Shown here: positions 52,510 to 57,239 of the stretch, piece after piece | Numbering within the stretch: the first letter of the stretch is position 1 | How the letters are laid out: the number at the start of each line of letters is the position of its first letter | Origin: Gardnerella vaginalis | GTDB lineage: Bacteria > Actinomycetota > Actinomycetes > Actinomycetales > Bifidobacteriaceae | Assembly: GCF_001563665.1 (NCBI RefSeq) | Contig: NZ_KQ961847.1 | Coordinates: 1 to 57,239 of the forward strand | Reading direction: 5' to 3' | DNA length: 57,239 bases | Program-made: the position numbers and the translations under genes | Notes under the pieces: model-generated | What the model saw: only the letters and a program-made list of their open reading frames with translations | Told to the model about the DNA's origin: nothing | The model's database searches: none

Positions 52510-53811
52510 ATGAATAATCTTATTGAGCATCCACGCGGAGCTGAACCAAATAAGCCTGGCGACAGGAGCGAGTTTTATTTCACTTCTAAAACTCGTCTTC
52601 CAGATAGTGAAAATGGCAAAGGACTTAATGGCGCTAGATATGGAAGAACCGGCATAATACATACCCCTCACGGGGATATTCACACGCCTGCATTCGTTCC
52701 AGTCGCAACTCAAGCTGCAATGAAAGCAGTACTACCTGAAACAATTAAAGACTTAGGCGCGCAATGCATGCTTTCCAACGCATTCCACTTATACGAAAGA
52801 CCAGGCGCAGATACTTTAGATGAAGCAGGTGGATTAGCAAAATTCATGAACTGGAATGGTCCAACTTTCACAGATTCAGGTGGATTCCAAGTTCTCTCTC
52901 TTGGAGCTGGTTTTAAGAAAACACTTGCAATGGACGTTACAGGCATGAAGTCAGATGACGTTATTGCAGAAGGCAAAGAGCGAATGGCTTTCGTAGATGA
53001 AGATGGAGTAACATTTAAATCTCCTCTTAATGGAGCTAAACATAGATTCAGTGCTGAAATTTCTATGGGCATTCAACATAAACTAGGCGCTGATATTATG
53101 TTTGCTTTCGATGAGCTTACAACTCTAATGAACACTCGCCATTACCAAGAAGAATCTGTTGAACGCACTTTCCGTTGGGCAAAGCGCTGTGTTGATGAGC
53201 ATAAGCGTTTAACACAAGAGCGTTTAGGAAAACCTTATCAAGCGTTGTATGGCGTTGTTCAAGGAGCAAATTATGAAGATTTGCGTAGACGCGCAGCTTC
53301 GCAGATTGCTTCTCTTGACTTTGACGGAGTCGGTATCGGTGGAGCAATTGAAAAGCGCATTATTGGAGATACTTGCGCTTGGATTTGTGACACTATGCCA
53401 GAGAATAGACCACGTCACGTACTTGGAATAGCAGCAGTTGACGATATTTTTGCTTGCGTTGAAAACGGTGGAGATACTTTCGATTGTGTAGCCCCTGCTC
53501 GATGTGGACGCAACGGTGCTATTTTCACTCGTCACGGAAGATACAATGTAAAACGAGCCGATTTTAAACACGATCAAGGTCCTCTCGAAGAAGGATGCGA
53601 TTGCTACACTTGCACACATTACTCAAGAATGTATGTAAATCATTTGCTTCGCGCTAAAGAAATGAATGGATACACTCTTGCAACAATCCACAATGAGCGA
53701 TTCTTTGTAAAACTTCTAGACGATATTCGTTCTTCAATTGATAATGGATATTTCGAAGAATTTAGAGATGAATCATTAGCTCACTATTATGAGAACGGAT
53801 CTAAAGGATAA
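52510..53811 (+). CDS. tgt: tRNA-guanine transglycosylase
   Basis: Exchanges guanine-34 for a queuine-type base in GUN-anticodon tRNAs. FTDSGGFQVLSLG carries the family signature and catalytic Asp region; MCAFDELT-like and GVVQGANYEDLR elements follow, and the zinc site is CDCYTC...H near the C-terminus (EEGCDCYTCTHYSRMYVNH). ATG 52510 gives 433 residues; a GTG at 52453 would add 19 residues. Neither has a good ribosome-binding site, so the start is uncertain. No queuosine synthesis genes are in the window, so the base may be salvaged. Confidence 0.93.
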   Translation: MNNLIEHPRGAEPNKPGDRSEFYFTSKTRLPDSENGKGLNGARYGRTGIIHTPHGDIHTPAFVPVATQAAMKAVLPETIKDLGAQCMLSNAFHLYERPGADTLDEAGGLAKFMNWNGPTFTDSGGFQVLSLGAGFKKTLAMDVTGMKSDDVIAEGKERMAFVDEDGVTFKSPLNGAKHRFSAEISMGIQHKLGADIMFAFDELTTLMNTRHYQEESVERTFRWAKRCVDEHKRLTQERLGKPYQALYGVVQGANYEDLRRRAASQIASLDFDGVGIGGAIEKRIIGDTCAWICDTMPENRPRHVLGIAAVDDIFACVENGGDTFDCVAPARCGRNGAIFTRHGRYNVKRADFKHDQGPLEEGCDCYTCTHYSRMYVNHLLRAKEMNGYTLATIHNERFFVKLLDDIRSSIDNGYFEEFRDESLAHYYENGSKG

Positions 53812-53853
53812 TAAAAACCGTAAGACGATAGTAAGAGGATAATAAGAGGATAA
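53800..53853. repeat. 11-bp repeats copying the end of tgt
   Basis: TAAGAGGATAA occurs at 53832-53842 and 53843-53853; the tgt coding end CTAAAGGATAA (53801-53811) is a near copy. Confidence 0.75.
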
Positions 53854-53931
53854 TAATGCCAACACGCTTATGTTTATTTGAGTATTTTATTTGCTAAATA
53901 AACATAAATATGGTAGCTTTATGCTCTGTAT

Positions 53932-54014
53932 GCGAACGTGGCGGAATGGTAGACGCGCTGTCTTCAGGTGGCAGTGAGCGTATGCTCATGCGGGTTCAAG
54001 TCCCGCCGTTCGCA
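53932..54014 (+). tRNA. tRNA-Leu (anticodon CAG)
   Basis: The acceptor arms GCGAACG (53932-53938) and CGTTCGC (54007-54013) pair fully, with discriminator A54014. The anticodon stem CTGTC/GGCAG encloses TTCAGGT, giving CAG. A variable arm (TGAGCGTATGCTCA) of class II tRNAs is present, and GGTTCAAGTCC is the T-arm. CCA is not encoded. Confidence 0.95.
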
Positions 54015-54546
54015 CTCTTTGTAAATTGTTGAAAAATCAGCGTTCTTCGCCTGTTATTACACCTTAAAAATAGTCTAAATGTGCAAAAAATGTGCAAAAA
54101 ATAATCAAAAAAGCAAAAAGCAAAAATCAAAAAATAAGCAAAAACAACGTGTGTAAAAACATAATGCGCAAAAACAAGCAAAAATAATCACAAATAAATA
54201 ACATATAAAAATAAACAAAAAATAACGTATAAAAAATAACGTATAAAAAACTCATAAATAAACACGAATAAACACAAATAAATAACGTGTAAAAAGACTC
54301 ACAAATAAAATCACAACCTAAACCGCAAAACTTGCGAAAAATCAACTCAAAAATCGCGTGAGAGATTAAAATTCTAGCGTCATAGTCGAAATTTACGTAT
54401 ACGCCTCGAGATATACTTAAACGCCTAGTTTTAAGCACTAAGATACTCTTGCGAACGCAATAACTTATGTACGCAAGGCTCACAGCAGCACTGTAAAACT
54501 TGAAAAGCAAACGATAGCAGATTGATACCAACTAGAACGGACCAAA
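54015..54546. other. A-rich spacer between tRNA-Leu and the helicase gene
   Basis: No gene is supported. Between 54060 and 54340 the plus strand is mostly A with short repeats such as TGTGCAAAAAA (two copies), AAGCAAAAA and ATAACGTATAAAAA (two copies). Minus-strand frames are Phe/Leu/Tyr low complexity. The last 100 bp must hold the helicase promoter. Confidence 0.6.
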
Positions 54547-56805
54547 ATGTCTACGTACTCCTCACAAATTAGCGAAGAACAAGACAATGTGAATCGCGCT
54601 TACGCACGTCTTGACGATTTACGCAAAGATGCACGCACTCGACTTGACGCAATACGCGCAGCAGGATCTCACGGTTCACCTACTCAGCGCACAGAACGTG
54701 ATTCTTTTGCAACAATGTATGAAGATCGCCTAATGCAATTGAGAGCAGTAGAAGATCGCCTTGTTTTTGGACGCATTGACAACAATTCAGGAGCTCGTCA
54801 TTATATCGGTCGCATTGGTTTACTAGATAAAAATTTAGATTCGCTTTTAACAGACTGGCGCGCAGAAGCAGCAAGACCATTTTATGAAGCAACTCCTTCA
54901 CACCACGCAGACATAGTAATGCGCCGTCATATTACACTTCGCTTTCGCGATGTTATTGGCATTGAAGATGAAGTTCTTGACGTTGATTCAGATGAAGTAA
55001 GCAACGCGTCTGCTCAAGGAACGCTAACAGGCGAAGGCGCGCTACTCGCTTCACTTGGCTCTAGAAGAACTGGCAAGATGACGGATATTGTTGCAACAAT
55101 TCAAGCAGAGCAAGATCGCATTATTCGAGCACCACTAAATCGTCCTATTGTTGTTCAAGGCGGACCAGGAACCGGCAAAACAGCCGTAGCTTTACATAGA
55201 GCAGCATACTTGCTTTACACGCATAGAAGAAAACTTGAAAACTCAGGAGTACTAGTTGTAGGACCTAGCAGCGCATTCTTACGTTATATCGATCAAGTCT
55301 TACCTTCTTTAGGTGAAACTGGCGTTGTAAGCAGAACAATAGCAAACTTGATTCCTGGAATTGAAGCAACAGCTGAAGATAGTCCACAAGTCGCTAAACT
55401 TAAAGGCATGTTCCGAATGCACTTAGCTATTTCGAATGCTATCGAAGCTAGAATTCGCATTCCAAAAGATCTTCCTACTGTTCGCATAAACGGTTTTGCA
55501 ATACAACTAAAGAAAGAAGATATTTTACAAGCACAATCGGATGCTAAAAGCGCTCATCAGCCGCATAATATCGCTCGCAATACGTTTGTAAAATCAGTGC
55601 TTAGCGCTTTGAAAAATCGTTATATAGAGCAGCTAGATTACAATCCTGAAAATTCAGAGCTTGATGACGTTATTTCTCAATTGCGTTTAGACGACAAAAT
55701 CCGCATAACTCTTAATTTAGCTTGGTTGCCAATGAACGGAACTTGGCTTATTGATCAATTATTCTCTAAAGGAGAACAATTACGTGCATGCGCTCCATGG
55801 CTTTCTGACGAGCAAGTTAAATCTTTGATTAGACCTAAAGGTAGTCCTATTACAAAATCGGATATTCCTCTTCTAGACGAAGCTATGGAATTGCTTGGAC
55901 CAGATCCTAAAACAGATAATCGCAACCTAGCTCAGCAAGCTCAAAGAGAATCTGAACGTCAAATTGCATCAGATACTTTAGCTCAAGCTGGGATTGGAAA
56001 TGGTCTTGTAACTACGGATATGCTTCTTGACAATCTGAATGGATGCGATTCAAGCATGGCTGCAGCGCGCGCGGCAACAGATCGCGAGTGGACTTATGGG
56101 CATATTGTTGTAGACGAAGCTCAAGAATTAACTCCAATGGAATGGCGGATGCTTGTACGCAGATGCCCTTCGCGCTCATTTACGATTGTTGGAGATGTTG
56201 CTCAAACCTCTGCTCTTGGCGGAACTCATCGCTGGAATGCGAGTATGAATCCTGTTTTTGGAAAAGATAATTGGGATTTGTACGAGTTGACTATAAATTA
56301 TCGCAATCCACGCGAAATTTCTGAAGCTGCAGGAGATTTAGCGATTAAATCCGGATTATATATTTCAACCGTTAGCGCAGTTCGTTCTGTTTCTGGATCT
56401 TTAGTGATGCAAAATTATGATAATGATTCAGATTTGAATACTTCTCTTGCTAAATATTGCGTTGACTTGTTCCATGAATTCGTATCTGAAGATGGCACTG
56501 GTCGTGTAACTGTTATTGCACCTAAATCAATGCTTAAAAGCACGCAAGAGGTTGTTTACAATGCTCTTAAACAAAATATTTCAAGCGAGCAATGGGAACA
56601 GCTTAAAAGGCAGATTTCTGAAAACTATGGCGATGCTCAAGTTAGCGTGTGTAGTGCTGAAGATGTAAAAGGCTTAGAGTATGACGCAGTTGTGTTAATT
56701 AAGCCTGAGTTGATTGAGGAAGAGGCTTGCTCACGCTTGAGCGCTGCTGCAGATGTGTATGTTGCTATGACTAGACCAACTCAAAGGCTAGTTGTTTTAC
56801 GGTAG
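54547..56805 (+). CDS. helD: HelD-like UvrD-family ATPase (RNA polymerase recycling)
   Basis: A 752-residue superfamily 1 helicase-like protein. Residues 1 to about 75 form a coiled coil, then a nucleotide-binding domain with Walker A GGPGTGKT at 205-212 and Walker B IVVDEAQELTP with D523-E524. GDVAQTSALGGTHRW and, near the C-terminus, KGLEYDAVVLI and YVAMTRPTQRL are motifs III-VI. The N-terminal coiled coil and the GPSSAFLRYIDQVLPSLGE stretch are typical of HelD rather than UvrD/PcrA. HelD proteins release stalled RNA polymerase and in some actinobacteria (HelR) protect from rifamycins; no rifamycin-associated element was seen upstream. Confidence 0.88.
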   Translation: MSTYSSQISEEQDNVNRAYARLDDLRKDARTRLDAIRAAGSHGSPTQRTERDSFATMYEDRLMQLRAVEDRLVFGRIDNNSGARHYIGRIGLLDKNLDSLLTDWRAEAARPFYEATPSHHADIVMRRHITLRFRDVIGIEDEVLDVDSDEVSNASAQGTLTGEGALLASLGSRRTGKMTDIVATIQAEQDRIIRAPLNRPIVVQGGPGTGKTAVALHRAAYLLYTHRRKLENSGVLVVGPSSAFLRYIDQVLPSLGETGVVSRTIANLIPGIEATAEDSPQVAKLKGMFRMHLAISNAIEARIRIPKDLPTVRINGFAIQLKKEDILQAQSDAKSAHQPHNIARNTFVKSVLSALKNRYIEQLDYNPENSELDDVISQLRLDDKIRITLNLAWLPMNGTWLIDQLFSKGEQLRACAPWLSDEQVKSLIRPKGSPITKSDIPLLDEAMELLGPDPKTDNRNLAQQAQRESERQIASDTLAQAGIGNGLVTTDMLLDNLNGCDSSMAAARAATDREWTYGHIVVDEAQELTPMEWRMLVRRCPSRSFTIVGDVAQTSALGGTHRWNASMNPVFGKDNWDLYELTINYRNPREISEAAGDLAIKSGLYISTVSAVRSVSGSLVMQNYDNDSDLNTSLAKYCVDLFHEFVSEDGTGRVTVIAPKSMLKSTQEVVYNALKQNISSEQWEQLKRQISENYGDAQVSVCSAEDVKGLEYDAVVLIKPELIEEEACSRLSAAADVYVAMTRPTQRLVVLR

Positions 56806-56925
56806 GACTCTGGCTGGCTTTTACGTGTTGTTCTAGCTGTCTTTAGTGGGGATCTGGCTGGTTTTAATGTGCGGCTCTGGCTGATTTCTACGTAGTGCTC
56901 TGGCTGATTTAGATTTCTCTGCAGA
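56806..56925 (+). repeat. CTCTGGCTG degenerate repeats after helD
   Basis: About five degenerate units of 21-25 bp, each starting (C/A)TCTGGCTG(G/A)TTT, follow immediately after the helicase stop codon. The tract is richer in G than surrounding spacers. Confidence 0.8.
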
Positions 56926-56974
56926 TTTTATTTACTTTTCTCAAACTGAATTAAAAGCTGAATTAAAAAACTGA

Positions 56975-57008
56975 AAATCCCTAGCAGCCTTTCGACAGCT
57001 AGGGATTT
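56975..57008. terminator. Bidirectional terminator between helD and the surface-protein gene
   Basis: AAATCCCTAGC (56975-56985) and GCTAGGGATTT (56998-57008) form a perfect 11-bp stem with a 12-nt loop. T- and A-rich flanks allow function on both strands for the convergent genes. Confidence 0.9.
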
Positions 57009-57032
57009 CGTTTAACTAAGCGTTTTTATGAT

Positions 57033-57239
57033 TTAACGCTTGCTATGCTTGCGTCTAGTAGACACAATTCCTATTCCCATAGCAGCAAACAATGCGCTAA
57101 AGCTTGCAAAGAACGTTGCATTTAAGCCAGTATTTGGCAACTTTCCATTAGCATTATTTTGGGAAGAAGAATTAGCATAATCTTGCAATGCTGCTTTAGC
57201 GTCACGCAATGCTTTCAAAGCTGCATCAACTTGAGCCTG
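57033..57239 (-). CDS. Sortase-anchored surface protein, C-terminal end (5' part outside window)
   Basis: The frame is open to the right edge (69 codons including the stop) and codes for the C-terminus of a cell-wall-anchored protein. KLPNTG is an LPxTG sorting signal, followed by a hydrophobic stretch (FFASFSALFAAMGIGIV) and a basic tail RRKHSKR. The visible upstream part (QAQVDAALKALRDAKAALQDY) is like the FIVAR repeats of Gram-positive adhesins. The function of the whole protein is unknown. Confidence 0.9.
   Translation of the reverse strand, partial: QAQVDAALKALRDAKAALQDYANSSSQNNANGKLPNTGLNATFFASFSALFAAMGIGIVSTRRKHSKR

Noticed and set aside
54127..54531. 134-residue Phe/Tyr/Cys-rich minus-strand frame
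   Set aside because: It is the antisense reading of the A-rich spacer before helD and has no plausible start or domain.

Overview
This is an AT-rich stretch of an actinobacterial chromosome. The protein sequences, the HspR/HAIR heat-shock circuit, an actinobacterial inositol-phosphate synthase, a HelD-type helicase and the AT-rich base composition point to Bifidobacteriaceae, most likely Gardnerella. This species call is recognition by eye, with no database search. There is no rRNA, CRISPR array, prophage or intact insertion sequence. Most of the window is housekeeping sequence with a few accessory islands.

Layout. 1-1000: 3' part of a minus-strand zinc-ribbon protein with low-complexity repeats, running off the left edge. 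1131-10996: minus-strand housekeeping genes (def, glmM, pepN, a C69 dipeptidase, a PEBP protein, holB and tmk). 11063-17095: topA, a PAP2 membrane phosphatase, the SRP RNA and inositol-phosphate synthase, all minus. 17295-19628: a class A penicillin-binding protein (plus). 19673-25064: heat-shock operon dnaK-grpE-dnaJ-hspR with two HAIR operators at its head; here hspR is fused in frame to a complete HAD phosphatase. 25233-28822: an orphan sugar-binding lipoprotein, a histidine phosphatase and a nitroreductase. 28859-29881: a tiny zinc protein and a C/A-rich repeat tract whose minus strand carries two overlapping exact copies of a known G-quadruplex 15-mer, followed by a TTCAA array. 29882-32833: an XRE-aminotransferase fusion and an MFS transporter. 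32880-36236: a four-gene MacAB-like export operon with two lipoproteins. 36237-41876: a decayed helix-turn-helix gene, a sirtuin, an alpha-glucosidase, an orphan Phd-type antitoxin, an esterase and tadA. 41960-49689: dcd, a P-type ATPase, an rRNA methyltransferase, a GT-C-like membrane protein and a second nitroreductase. 49874-57239: an HtrA-type protease, tgt, tRNA-Leu(CAG), a HelD-like helicase and the LPNTG end of a surface protein running off the right edge.

How the genes work together. The dnaK operon is a self-contained chaperone and repressor circuit: HspR would bind the HAIR sites over the dnaK promoter. The MacAB-like genes overlap in coding sequence and must be co-translated. tmk-holB form a replication pair. 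Envelope functions are scattered (PBP, PAP2, HtrA, LPNTG protein, GT-C protein).

Two recurring oddities stand out. First, Ser/Asp-rich or Cys-rich low-complexity inserts, encoded by short in-phase DNA repeats, sit inside otherwise conserved cytoplasmic enzymes (TopA, GlmM, Tmk, MalL, HspR-HAD). Second, many intergenic spacers contain degenerate tandem repeats of roughly 9-25 bp, several of them copying the end of the preceding gene. The most unusual items are the HspR-HAD fusion, the G-quadruplex tract and the XRE-aminotransferase with its upstream motif array.
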